Positions 49,801 to 57,773 of a DNA stretch of 64,000 nt are shown here, piece after piece. The DNA lies in assembly GCF_031179285.1 (NCBI RefSeq), contig NZ_JAPSHY010000012.1:29722-93721 (forward strand). The letters are read 5' to 3'. This DNA is from Microbacterium sp. Lineage in GTDB: Bacteria > Actinomycetota > Actinomycetes > Actinomycetales > Microbacteriaceae. Position 1 is the stretch's first letter. Every line of letters begins with the position of its first letter. The notes under the pieces were generated by a model, which was not told where the DNA came from, made no database searches, and saw nothing but the letters and a program-made list of their open reading frames with translations. The position numbers and the translations under genes are program-made.

Positions 49801-50676
49801 CTAGGGCACGGCCTGGGCGGCGGCGAGCAGGCTGAGCGCAGCGTGAGAAGGGCTTCCGGGGCGGGCGGTGTGGGTGAGGATGCGCTGACCGTTGCCCTCC
49901 GGCAGGTGGAGCACCTCGTAGTCCAGCTCCAGTTCACCCACGGCGGGATGCCGGAAGCGCTTGGTTCCGCTCGTGCAGAGGCGCACCGAGTGGCCGGCCC
50001 AGAGGAATGCGAACTCGGGGCTCTTCAGGCTGAGCTCGCCGACCAGTTCGGCGAGGTGGCGATCGTCGGCGTATGTGGCGGCGGCGTACCGCATCGAGGC
50101 GACGGCGACCTCGGCCTCGGTTTCCCAATCGACGTAGAGATCGCGGGTGTGCGGATCGAGGAAGAGCATCATGATGTGATTGGGGCGGTCTGCGAGCCGG
50201 GCAGGTGCATCCGGATCGAGATGCCCGGCCAGCAGCAGATGCCCGGCCCGGTTCCACGCGAGGATGTCGTTGAAGCGGCCGAGGAGGACAGCGGGAACCT
50301 CTCCCATCGCGTGCAGGAGCTGCTCGGCGCCGCTCTTGGCGATCTCCGGCTCCGCCTCGGGCGGCCGCGCCGCGGGCGTGCGATGGGCGAGAACGAACAG
50401 GTGCGACCTCTCATCGGCGTCGAGCTGCAGCGCTCGGGCGAGCGCGTCGATGACGGCATCCGACGCGTTCTGGGATTGGCCCTGCTCGAGCCGCGTGAGG
50501 TAGGTCGCCGAGACTCCGGCGAGCTGCGCGAGCTCCTCGCGTCGAAGCCCGGGAACGCGTCGCCGGCCGTATGACCGGATCCCCGCGATCTCAGGTGTCA
50601 GGCGGTCGCGGCGGGAACGCAGGAACTCTCCGAGCTCGGTCACCGGGCGGTCTGCCTCGGGGGCGCGCGTGTCCAT
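49801..50676 (-). CDS. XRE-family regulator with MmyB-like ligand-binding domain
   Basis: 291 residues. Helix-turn-helix GLRREELAQLAGVSATYLTRLEQGQS near residue 50 and a C-terminal MmyB-like domain (VPAVLLGRFNDILAWNRAGHLLL, LVGELSLKSPEFAFLWAGHSV). Such proteins often repress an adjacent transporter or short-chain dehydrogenase gene. The divergent MFS gene starts 117 bp away, so it is the probable target. The initial ligand is unknown; the domain usually binds fatty-acid-like molecules. Confidence 0.88.
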   Translation of the reverse strand: MDTRAPEADRPVTELGEFLRSRRDRLTPEIAGIRSYGRRRVPGLRREELAQLAGVSATYLTRLEQGQSQNASDAVIDALARALQLDADERSHLFVLAHRTPAARPPEAEPEIAKSGAEQLLHAMGEVPAVLLGRFNDILAWNRAGHLLLAGHLDPDAPARLADRPNHIMMLFLDPHTRDLYVDWETEAEVAVASMRYAAATYADDRHLAELVGELSLKSPEFAFLWAGHSVRLCTSGTKRFRHPAVGELELDYEVLHLPEGNGQRILTHTARPGSPSHAALSLLAAAQAVP

Positions 50677-50792
50677 GCCCCCATTCTCTGCCCTCTCACA
50701 CCCTCGAGCCTGACCCTACGAGTACCAGGCACCGTCAGAGCAGTCTCCGCAGGGATCTGGCTGCTCCTCGCCCGCGGGACCAGCCTCGACTC

Positions 50793-52250
50793 ATGACCGA
50801 AACCGATGCATTGACCCGCCCATCCGCCGCCGCGCCGGCGCGCCGGTCGACGCGTGACCGTATCGCCGTCGCGATCCTCCTCACGGCGAACTTCACCCTC
50901 GCCGTCGACTTCTCGATCCTCAATGTGGCGCTGCCGCACATCGGCCGGGATCTGAGCCTTCCGACCTCTGCGCTGCAGTGGATCGTGACGGCGTTCGCGG
51001 TGTGTGCCGCGGGTTTCACCCTGTTCTTCGGCCGCGTCAGCGACCTGGTCGGGCGACGCCGTCTGTTCACGATCGGGATCGTGCTGCTCGGAGTCTCCTC
51101 GATGGCGGGCGGGCTCGCAACGGAACCGGTGCTGCTGCTCGCGGCTCGCGTCGGACAGGGGTTGGCCACCGCCATGGTCACTCCGGCAGCTCTCGCGCTG
51201 CTGACGACGATGTTCCCCGACGGTCCGGCCCGTGCACGGGTGCTGGGCCTGAACGGCGCGCTCATGGCGGCCGGATTCACCGCCGGCGCCGTCCTCGGCG
51301 GGCTTCTCACCGGCACGGTCAGCTGGCGGTGGGCGTTCTTCATCAACGTCATCGTCGCGGTGATCGTCGTCGCGCTCGCGCCGTTCGCACTCCGCGAGCC
51401 TCCGGCCGGGCTTCGCCCGCGGCTCGACGTCCCCGGCGCGGTCACCGTCACCGTCGGCCTGGTCGCCCTGGTGCTCGGGATCGACACCGCGGGTCACTCG
51501 GGCTGGGGGCACCCCGCGGCCTGGGCGCCGATCGCGGCCGCTGGAATGCTGTTCGCCGGGTTCGTCGTGATCGAGTCCAGGACAACCGACCCGCTCATCT
51601 CTCCGTCGCTGCTCCGACGCAGCAATGTGGCGTGGGGGAACATCGCGGGCCTCCTCGCCTTCGCGACCGAGACGTCGCTGGTCTTCCTCCTCACTCTCTA
51701 CCTGCAGGAGACGCTCGGCTTCAGCGCTGTGACAGCCGGCCTGATCCTCGCCGTGCTCGGTCTCGGCACGGTCGTCGGCGGACTCATCGCTCCCCGCATC
51801 ATCGGCCGCAGCGGCGCCAAGGCAGCGATCATCATCGGGTTCGTCGTACAGGCTCTGGCGACCGCGCCGCTCGCGTTCATCGCTGACGATCATGCCTGGG
51901 TGACGCCGCTGCTGCTCGTGACGTTCATCGGAGGGGTTGCGAACCTCGTCGCGATCGTCGGATACGCCGTGACGGCCACCGCAGGGATCCCCTCCGAGCA
52001 ACAGGGTCTCGCCACCGGGCTCGTGACGATGAGTCAGCAGGTCGGAATCACCGTCGGCACCCCCGTCATGTCGGCGATCGCGACGAGTGTGGCCGCCGCG
52101 ACGCTGCTGCCGGGCCTTCAGGCAGCGATCGGTGTCAACGCGGCGCTCGCGCTGACCACCGCCGTGCTGGTCGCGCTCTTCCTCCGTCGGCCATCACCGG
52201 TCACCGCTGCCGCTGAGCTCTCTCACCCCGCTCCCAGAGTGCCGCGGTGA
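50793..52250 (+). CDS. MFS drug-efflux transporter (DHA2, 14-TM type)
   Basis: 485 residues with about 14 hydrophobic segments. Motif A is GRVSDLVGRRRLFTIG and motif C-like GFTAGAVLGGLLTGTVSWRW. This fits EmrB/QacA-type proton-drug antiporters. ATG 50793 (MTETDAL) was chosen over the 74-residue track extension, which is charged and proline-rich and antisense to the XRE gene. Regulation by the divergent XRE gene is likely. Its stop overlaps the next, convergent gene by 50 bp. Confidence 0.9.
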   Translation: MTETDALTRPSAAAPARRSTRDRIAVAILLTANFTLAVDFSILNVALPHIGRDLSLPTSALQWIVTAFAVCAAGFTLFFGRVSDLVGRRRLFTIGIVLLGVSSMAGGLATEPVLLLAARVGQGLATAMVTPAALALLTTMFPDGPARARVLGLNGALMAAGFTAGAVLGGLLTGTVSWRWAFFINVIVAVIVVALAPFALREPPAGLRPRLDVPGAVTVTVGLVALVLGIDTAGHSGWGHPAAWAPIAAAGMLFAGFVVIESRTTDPLISPSLLRRSNVAWGNIAGLLAFATETSLVFLLTLYLQETLGFSAVTAGLILAVLGLGTVVGGLIAPRIIGRSGAKAAIIIGFVVQALATAPLAFIADDHAWVTPLLLVTFIGGVANLVAIVGYAVTATAGIPSEQQGLATGLVTMSQQVGITVGTPVMSAIATSVAAATLLPGLQAAIGVNAALALTTAVLVALFLRRPSPVTAAAELSHPAPRVPR

Positions 52251-52674
52251 GCGTCGACACATCGTCCGCCCGGATCCGCTGCCAGTTCCGCCCGCCACGC
52301 GCGAACGCCACGCGAACCGCGGGCGGGAGCGCGGCCGGGCTCACCGGAGCCTCGAGCCAGTCGCAACTGCGGACGTGCACGAGATCGACGTCGAGCGCGT
52401 CCGGCGCCGGGTCGTATCGCCAGGGACCCGCGAGCCGCCCGAGCCACACCTGATCGTCGATGTCGCGCGTCCAGACGAACGCGCCGTCAGCGGCGGCGGC
52501 GAACCGCTCGATCCGCCGCGCGACCCGGTCGCCGAGTTGCGCGTGCGCTGCCGCGAGCGCGTCTTCCAGCGAAGGGGGTGGTGGCATCAATCGGCCACCC
52601 ATCCCGCAGACGCCGAGCGTCAGGGCCCGCTCCACGGCGGGTCCGTCCGGCACATCATCACGACGAGACCGCAT
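52201..52674 (-). CDS. Conserved hypothetical protein
   Basis: 157 residues from ATG 52674. GVCGMGGRL near the N-terminus, FVWTRDIDDQVWLGRLAGPWRYD and ALPPAVRVAFARGGRNWQRI are familiar from many actinobacterial proteins of unknown function. No signal or membrane segment. The longer track ORF (from 52863) adds residues that look non-homologous. It may be co-transcribed with the downstream-oriented YfcE gene 44 bp upstream. Function unknown. Confidence 0.65.
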   Translation of the reverse strand: MRSRRDDVPDGPAVERALTLGVCGMGGRLMPPPPSLEDALAAAHAQLGDRVARRIERFAAAADGAFVWTRDIDDQVWLGRLAGPWRYDPAPDALDVDLVHVRSCDWLEAPVSPAALPPAVRVAFARGGRNWQRIRADDVSTLTAALWERGERAQRQR

Positions 52675-52718
52675 CGGCGCTCGGAAGACGGAGATCGCGT
52701 GCGCAGTCCTGGTGCCGC

Positions 52719-53219
52719 TCACCGCGGCACCGGAATCAGGGTCGCCTGGACCTGTCGGTCGTCGACCGTGACGGACATCATGGTGCACACCGGTTGGCGC
52801 CGCCGGTCTGTCGGCGAGCCCGGGTTGAGCAGCCGCATACCCCGCGGAGACACTGTGTCCCACGGAATGTGCGAGTGCCCGAAGATCAGCAGATCGACGC
52901 CGGGGAACGCCGCATCCATGCGTTCCTCGCGCGCCTTCGCGAGGCCCGTCTCGTGGATGACGGCCACCGTCAGCCCTTCGACGGTGAAGCGAGCGATCTC
53001 GGGCAGACGCCGCCTCAGCTCAGGGCCGTCGTTGTTGCCGTACACACCCTGGAACGTGCGAGCCCGCGATTCGAGCAGCTCGAGCGTCTCCAGGTCCACC
53101 CAGTCTCCGGCGTGGACGACGAGGTCGGCCTGCTCGACGGCGCGCAGGACGGCATCCGGAAGGCGTTTCGCTCTCGCGGGCACGTGGGTGTCGGCGAGCA
53201 GCAGCAGTCTCGTCGCCAC
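52719..53219 (-). CDS. YfcE-family metallophosphoesterase
   Basis: 166 residues. LLLLADTHVP, VVHAGDWVD, GVYGNNDG and LLIFGHSHIPWD form the standard GDxH, GDxx, GNxD and GHxH metal-binding blocks of calcineurin-like phosphodiesterases. YfcE acts on phosphodiesters in vitro; the physiological substrate is unclear. It starts 4 bp from the Rieske gene stop and precedes the conserved hypothetical gene. Confidence 0.9.
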   Translation of the reverse strand: MATRLLLLADTHVPARAKRLPDAVLRAVEQADLVVHAGDWVDLETLELLESRARTFQGVYGNNDGPELRRRLPEIARFTVEGLTVAVIHETGLAKAREERMDAAFPGVDLLIFGHSHIPWDTVSPRGMRLLNPGSPTDRRRQPVCTMMSVTVDDRQVQATLIPVPR

Positions 53220-53223
53220 GCGA

Positions 53224-54090
53224 TCAGGCCGAGCGCACGAGGACCCGACCGCCGTCGACCAGCACGTCCCAGCGGGGTTGCGGCACGCTGGCCGGCCCCC
53301 GTTCGACGCTGCCGTCGTCGAGCACGAACTGGCTGCCGTGCCACGGGCAGGTCACGCAGCCGCGCGCGTCGAGCGTGCCCTCGTCGAGCGGGCCCCCGGC
53401 GTGGGAGCAGACCGCCGAGATCGCGCGCAATCGCCCGTTCTGGCGAACGAGCAGCACCGGCACGTCATCGACCTCGACGCGATTCAGGCGGCCCTCGACG
53501 ATGTCGGTGTCGGCGGCGACATCGCGCCAGTCTCGCACCGTGCGCTGGAAGGCGGTGCGGTTGACGCCGATCCCTTTGACGTACGACAGGTACCCACCGA
53601 GGGCGGCAGAGCCCATCGTCAGTCCGAGAGCGACGAGGCTGAGCGCGATGCCCACGCCCCGGTGACCGCGTCGCCGCACGATCCACGAGGCGGTCTGCAT
53701 CACGGTGGCTGCCGCGTTCGCCAGCCCGTGCACGAGGCCGACCCGCTTGTCGGCCCCGCTCGTCTCCGACCAGTCCGACGCCCCGGCCATCGCCGTCGGC
53801 GCCGAAGCGAGGATGCCGAGGCCGACCAGACGCCGCGCGGCGGCCGATGCCTCCGTCCCGCCGGTCAGATCGAGAGCGGTCGCCGCGCTGAAGGCGCCGA
53901 TCGGCAGGTCGGTCAGCACGGGGTGCAGCTGATGCCCGAGCCACGACCCGGAGAGCGCGTTCTTGATCACCGTCGGGCGTGTGAAGGCCTTCACCTTCGC
54001 GGTCAAGGACTTCGCGACGGCATCCAGCCCTCTGGCCTGGCCGATCCGCTCGATCGCCGTATTCAACATCACCTGCGCGTCTTCCACCAC
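53224..54090 (-). CDS. DUF2231 membrane domain fused to Rieske [2Fe-2S] domain
   Basis: 288 residues. The N-terminal half has GHQLHPVLTDLPIGAFSAAT, the core of DUF2231 membrane proteins, with about four hydrophobic segments. The C-terminal half has the Rieske ligands CSHAGG and CPWHGSQF, so the cluster is CxH-x~15-CxxH. It is probably a membrane-associated electron carrier or oxygenase partner. GTG 54090 has AAGGAG five to six bases upstream and was preferred over the track start at 54216. The neighbouring YfcE gene starts 4 bp downstream. Confidence 0.88.
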   Translation of the reverse strand: MVEDAQVMLNTAIERIGQARGLDAVAKSLTAKVKAFTRPTVIKNALSGSWLGHQLHPVLTDLPIGAFSAATALDLTGGTEASAAARRLVGLGILASAPTAMAGASDWSETSGADKRVGLVHGLANAAATVMQTASWIVRRRGHRGVGIALSLVALGLTMGSAALGGYLSYVKGIGVNRTAFQRTVRDWRDVAADTDIVEGRLNRVEVDDVPVLLVRQNGRLRAISAVCSHAGGPLDEGTLDARGCVTCPWHGSQFVLDDGSVERGPASVPQPRWDVLVDGGRVLVRSA

Positions 54091-54224
54091 GATCACTCCT
54101 TCTGGCCGCTCTGTTGCTCTCCTGGGATGCATGTCTAGCGGGTGTATCGGTCGGGCATCAGGGGGTTGACCACTGCGGATCCGACGCCCCGGTGAGCGGG
54201 CGGTGCGGGCGAGCACCGAGCGGA

Positions 54225-54437
54225 TCAGTGACGCCGGGCCAAGTGAGCTGCGGCTTCGTTGCGTGTGAACCCGAGCAGCTCGATCGCCTCGTTCACACGC
54301 TCCCGCGTCGCAGGCAGCACGCGGTCGGAACCATTGAGCACCCGCGAGACGGTCTGGTACGAGACTCCCGCCTGGGCGGCGACGTCACGGATGGTCGGCG
54401 GCCGACCCTGTTCGTGGCTCCTCGTCGGCCCGGTCAT
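54225..54437 (-). CDS. HTH-only LacI-type DNA-binding protein
   Basis: 70 residues. After a short tail it contains only a LacI helix-turn-helix (TIRDVAAQAGVSYQTVSRVLNGSD) and hinge-like RERVNEAIELLGFTRNEAA. No sugar-binding domain follows; about 130 bp to the next gene contain no continuation in any frame that I can see. ATG 54437 overlaps the DeoR stop (ATGA), so it is co-translated with DeoR. It may be a truncated regulator retained as a co-repressor or a degraded gene. Confidence 0.75.
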   Translation of the reverse strand: MTGPTRSHEQGRPPTIRDVAAQAGVSYQTVSRVLNGSDRVLPATRERVNEAIELLGFTRNEAAAHLARRH

Positions 54438-55192
54438 GCCGTCACCAACTCGATCCCGGCGTCGTCGAGACGGGCGCGTTCGACGTCGGTCACGGCGTGA
54501 TCCGTCACGAGGACGTCGAATGCGCTCAACTCGGCGATCGCCGCGAATGCCGTCCGACCCCATTTCGCCTGATCGCAGAGCAGGATTCTCCGCTCGGCGG
54601 ATCGCATGGCGGCCTGTTTCACCGCAGCATCCTCGACGTCGTGCGCGGTGGGTCCGGTATCGACGTTCAGCGCGCAGGGTGCGATGAGCGCCGTGTCGAA
54701 GCGGAGATCGGCCAGCCCTCGCTGCGTCACCGGGCCTGCGAAGGATTGTTCGCCGGGCCGCAGGTCTCCGCCCGGGAGCGTCACCTGAATCCGCTCGCCC
54801 GTCGCGACGGCGGTCAGCGCGGGAAGCGAGAGCGGCACGACACGCAGCGTCTTGCCGGTGATCGCCTTGGCGACTTCGAGGCCCGTCGTGCCGCTGTCGA
54901 TCACGACCGCCTCCCCCGGAGCGAGCAGCCGGGCGACCGCCTGAGCGATCCTCTGTTTTCCGGGCAGGTTGCTCGAGAGTCTCGCAGCGAACGGCTCGAC
55001 CCGCCCGCGGAGCTCGGCCCGCCGTGCCCCTCCGTGGTAACGGCGCACCAATCCGCGGGCGTCGAGATCGGCGAGGTCGCGGCGCACGGTCGCCTCGGAT
55101 GCGCCGAGGCGGAAGGCCAGTTCCGACACGGCGACATCACCGCCGTCTTCCACAAGCGCGACGATGCCCTGATGTCGATCGATCGTATTCAT
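54434..55192 (-). CDS. DeoR/GlpR-family transcriptional regulator
   Basis: 252 residues. Helix-turn-helix HQGIVALVEDGGDVAVSELAFRLGASEATVRRDLADLDARGLVRR, then the DeoR sugar-phosphate sensor domain (VIDSGTTGLEVAKAI, DTALIAPCALN, LLCDQAKWGRTAF). Usually represses carbohydrate or phosphorylated sugar utilisation genes; none is adjacent, so the target is elsewhere or the gene autoregulates. It overlaps the HTH-only LacI ORF by 4 bp. Confidence 0.92.
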   Translation of the reverse strand: MNTIDRHQGIVALVEDGGDVAVSELAFRLGASEATVRRDLADLDARGLVRRYHGGARRAELRGRVEPFAARLSSNLPGKQRIAQAVARLLAPGEAVVIDSGTTGLEVAKAITGKTLRVVPLSLPALTAVATGERIQVTLPGGDLRPGEQSFAGPVTQRGLADLRFDTALIAPCALNVDTGPTAHDVEDAAVKQAAMRSAERRILLCDQAKWGRTAFAAIAELSAFDVLVTDHAVTDVERARLDDAGIELVTA

Positions 55193-55200
55193 TGCTCATA

Positions 55201-55239
55201 CGATAATCGAGCCTGCGCGAACGTTCAACAGTCTGATCA
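55201..55239. promoter_or_regulatory. Palindrome cluster upstream of the DeoR gene
   Basis: CGATAATCG (55201-55209), GAACGTTC (55219-55226) and TGATCA (55234-55239) are short palindromes immediately upstream of the deoR start, with A/T-rich flanks. They could form an autoregulatory operator. No known operator pattern is matched with certainty. Confidence 0.4.
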
Positions 55240-55393
55240 TTTTGCCGAGTCGAGCAGGAGCCTTCGCTCGAGAATCCGATCCTGTGTCGCTTCGACGCTA
55301 CCCATGAGTCGCTCTGAGGAGGGCGCCCTGGCGGTCGAGCCAGACCTACCGTCTGGAGGTGAGCTCATCCCGGAGCTCCGGAGAGGACGCGAC

Positions 55394-55849
55394 ATGAATG
55401 AGCAATCGGACCGAGACCCGAGGGAAGACCCCTTCCGTCAGCACGAGGCGCAGAACTGGTGGCCGCAGCCGCCATCCTCCGACGCACCCGCCGTCGGCAC
55501 CCCGCCTCAGCACGGGGTGCCGCTCAGCCCGCACTCGGATCAGCCGTCGACTGTTCCAGTCCCGCCGGTCGCACCACCCGCACCGCCGCTCGCGCCACCC
55601 GCACCGTCCGCTCCCGCGCCGCGAAGCGCATTGCGCGACGTCGGCGTCGGAGCGCTCGGGCTCGTCGCCGGACTCGTGATCGGCCTCATCATCCAGGACG
55701 CGATCGGCATCGCGTTCCTGGCCAGCGGAGCCTCTCTCATGTCAACGGCGGGCGTCCTTCTCGGGTGGCTCCTGCCGACCTGCGCCGTCGCCGGCGTGGT
55801 CGCGGCGGTCTTGATCGACCGGAGCGTCGTCCGCAAGCGCGGTCACTGA
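55394..55849 (+). CDS. Proline-rich membrane protein of unknown function
   Basis: 151 residues. The first 80 are Pro/Ala/His-rich (PVPPVAPPAPPLAPPAPSAP) and probably disordered; two or three hydrophobic segments follow (VGALGLVAGLVIGLIIQDA, LLGWLLPTCAVAGVVAAVL) before RSVVRKRGH. ATG 55394 has GGAGAGGACG upstream and is preferred over the track start at 54497, which runs through deoR. Function unknown. Confidence 0.7.
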   Translation: MNEQSDRDPREDPFRQHEAQNWWPQPPSSDAPAVGTPPQHGVPLSPHSDQPSTVPVPPVAPPAPPLAPPAPSAPAPRSALRDVGVGALGLVAGLVIGLIIQDAIGIAFLASGASLMSTAGVLLGWLLPTCAVAGVVAAVLIDRSVVRKRGH

Positions 55850-55938
55850 ACTCTCGGCGCCGCCGGCACGGTCTTCACGGAGAAGAACAGTGTGTGAATT
55901 TCGTGCGTGGGGTGACGCGCGCGGCGTAGCATGACCAC

Positions 55939-56133
55939 GTGGCAACCAACATCGATCCCGACGAAATCGTGCAGCAGGTCACCAATCGCGTCGCCGAGAG
56001 CTACCCCGACACCAGCCGCGACCACATCTCGTCGCTCGCTGCGGAAGAACTCCAGAAGATCTCGCACAGCAGGGTGAAGGACTATTTCACCGTGCTCACC
56101 GAGCGCGCAGTCCGCACACGGCTCACCGCCTGA
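55939..56133 (+). CDS. Small three-helix-bundle-type protein
   Basis: 64 residues beginning VATNIDPDEIVQQVTNRVAES with VKDYFTVLTERAVRTRL near the end, resembling the three-helix-bundle dimerisation domain proteins of Actinobacteria. GTG start. It lies 90 bp after the membrane protein gene. No catalytic residues; role unknown. Confidence 0.7.
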   Translation: MATNIDPDEIVQQVTNRVAESYPDTSRDHISSLAAEELQKISHSRVKDYFTVLTERAVRTRLTA

Positions 56134-56160
56134 GTCGGAAGCCCGCCCCGAAGCGCACCG

Positions 56161-56487
56161 CTATTCGAGCCACTCGGTGATGAACCGCTCGCTCGCGTGG
56201 ATGTGGATCGCTTCGTAGACCTCGGAGCCGACCACCGCGAAACGGTGCGGCACGAGGGCCGGAACGACGAGGATCTGACCGCCCGTGGCGACGACCTGCT
56301 CGTCGCCGACGGTGAAGCGCGCGGCCCCGGAGCGGATCACGAAGGTCTCGCCGTACGGATGCCGGTGCAGTCGTGGACCGGCGCCCTCGCGTTCGATGCG
56401 TTCGAGGAAGAACGAGACATCGGAGCCGTGGGCGAAGCCTTCGAAGTCGCCGCCGACGGCGGACTGCTCGATGATGGGGATGACCAT
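56161..56487 (-). CDS. Cupin-domain protein
   Basis: 108 residues. LHRHPYGETFVIRSGAARFTVGDE is cupin motif 1 (HxH, E), with VPALVPHRF as motif 2. It is a small single-domain cupin, likely metal-binding. I preferred ATG 56487 (MVIPIIEQS) over the track start. The substrate is unknown. It is followed by the GNAT remnant 70 bp downstream on the same strand. Confidence 0.85.
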   Translation of the reverse strand: MVIPIIEQSAVGGDFEGFAHGSDVSFFLERIEREGAGPRLHRHPYGETFVIRSGAARFTVGDEQVVATGGQILVVPALVPHRFAVVGSEVYEAIHIHASERFITEWLE

Positions 56488-56557
56488 GCGGCCACTCTGC
56501 CCGCCCGAGGCGCCCCGGTCCATACCCTCGCGGGGATCCGGATGCGCTGCGCCCTGA

Positions 56558-57076
56558 TCACGTCGCGGGTCCTGGCGGCGCCAGGTTCAGCACCCACGCG
56601 TTGACGGTCAGTTCGGTGCCCCGGAAGGGGAACTGCATCCGCTCGTGCCGCACGAAGCCCGCCGCTGCGCAGAGCGCGTTGGATCGGTCGTTGTCGACAC
56701 TCGGAAACGCCGTCAAGAGGTCGTGTGTGCGGTGCTGCTGCGCATCGCGGATGAGCAGGTCGAGTGCGCGCGAGGCGGCTCCCTTGCCCTGAGCAGCGGG
56801 CAGTACGAACCAGCCGGTCTCGTGCACGTCCTGGCCATTCCAGCTCGTCGACCACCAGCCGATTCCGCCGACGCCGGCTCCGTCGGCCCATGTCGAACCG
56901 GATTGAATCGGGAGCAGAACCGGGCGGAAGCGCTCGTTCCGCGTAACCGAGGATGGCCGCGATCGTGCAGCGACACGTCGACGCCGACGTCTCCGGAGCG
57001 ATGTTTCACGCGGACCGAACCGGGCGGGTCCGCCCTGGGCGTGCTCGGTCAGTCGGTGAGTGAGCGTTCGACCCAT
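56558..57076 (-). pseudogene. GNAT acetyltransferase, 5' end lost
   Basis: The C-terminal two-thirds of a GNAT is intact: GWWSTSWNGQDVHETGWFVL, AAQGKGAASRALDLLIRDAQ (the Q/RxxGxG acetyl-CoA loop is QGKGAA) and DNDRSNALCAAAGFVRHERM. Upstream the frame turns into arginine-rich residues and overlaps trx; the N-terminal strand and helices usual in this family are absent in all frames I checked. The only in-frame starts are ATG 57076, inside trx with no RBS, and a GTG inside the domain. The 5' part may have been cut away by insertion of the stress operon. Confidence 0.6.
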
Positions 57077-57477
57077 GCGCGTAGCTGCCCGGCGGGTACG
57101 GCGCCCGTCACGCGGTCGACTTCTTTCCCGCTGCGGTAGAACAGGAGCGTGGGGATTGAGGCCACCCCGTGACGCCGGGACACACCCGGAGCGGTATCCG
57201 CGTTGACCTTCACGACCTTGAGGCGTCCGGCCAGGTCGCGCGAGAGCTGGTCCACGGCCGGTGCGATCTGCCTGCATGGCCCGCACCAAGGTGCCCACAC
57301 GTCGACCAAAACGGGAAGAGTAGCCTCACGGACGACGGCGTCGAACGAGTCGTCGTCCGCCTCCACGAGCCAGGGCAGGTCGGTGCGGCACTTCGCGCAA
57401 CGCACGCGCCCGGCGCGCCCCGAGGGCACGCGGTTCTTCGCCGCGCACCTCGGGCATGCCACAACGTTCACAGCCAT
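57049..57477 (-). CDS. trxC: Thioredoxin 2 (zinc-ribbon thioredoxin)
   Basis: 142 residues. A zinc ribbon (CPRCAAKNRVPSG... CAKC) precedes the thioredoxin domain with active site WAPWCGPCRQIAP. The C-terminal part RRHGVASIPTLLFYRSGKEV keeps the cis-proline. TrxC-type thioredoxins are stress-inducible disulfide reductases. ATG 57477 (MAVNVVACPRC) was chosen over the longer track ORF; it lies 10 bp inside the glutaredoxin gene end. It is the last gene of the stress operon. Confidence 0.93.
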   Translation of the reverse strand: MAVNVVACPRCAAKNRVPSGRAGRVRCAKCRTDLPWLVEADDDSFDAVVREATLPVLVDVWAPWCGPCRQIAPAVDQLSRDLAGRLKVVKVNADTAPGVSRRHGVASIPTLLFYRSGKEVDRVTGAVPAGQLRAWVERSLTD

Positions 57478-57773
57478 ACCCCGCGCCGCGCGAGCACGGC
57501 CTGCACCTGGCGGAGACTGGGCTCCATGAGCCACTCCCCGTCGATGTGCACGACCGGGGTCCGTAGCCGTCCGCCCGTCAACGCGTCAAGACGAGCGCGC
57601 ACGACGGGGTGGTCGTCGAGATCGACGTAGTCATACGCGATGCCCGCCCTTTCCAACGCACGGCGGATGAGCTGCGAGATGCCGCACCAGCGGTTGCCGT
57701 AGATCGCCACCGGTACGGTGCGCGTGCGCGGCATGGCTCGGGTGCGGGGCGGGCTGATCTCCCGAATGGTCAT
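57468..57773 (-). CDS. Glutaredoxin-like protein (CGIS active site)
   Basis: 101 residues in a glutaredoxin fold: VPVAIYGNRWCGISQLIRRAL, then IAYDYVDLDDHPVVRARL and RLRTPVVHIDGEWL. The active site is CGIS, lacking the second cysteine, so it would be monothiol-like; actinobacterial mycoredoxins usually have CxxC. It overlaps both neighbours: ATGA with the peroxiredoxin stop and 10 bp with trxC. Its likely partner is the peroxiredoxin. Confidence 0.8.
   Translation of the reverse strand: MTIREISPPRTRAMPRTRTVPVAIYGNRWCGISQLIRRALERAGIAYDYVDLDDHPVVRARLDALTGGRLRTPVVHIDGEWLMEPSLRQVQAVLARRGVWL

Noticed and set aside
57077-57298. GNAT start at 57298
   Set aside because: Lies inside trxC with an arginine-rich, non-homologous translation; the GNAT is treated as 5'-truncated.
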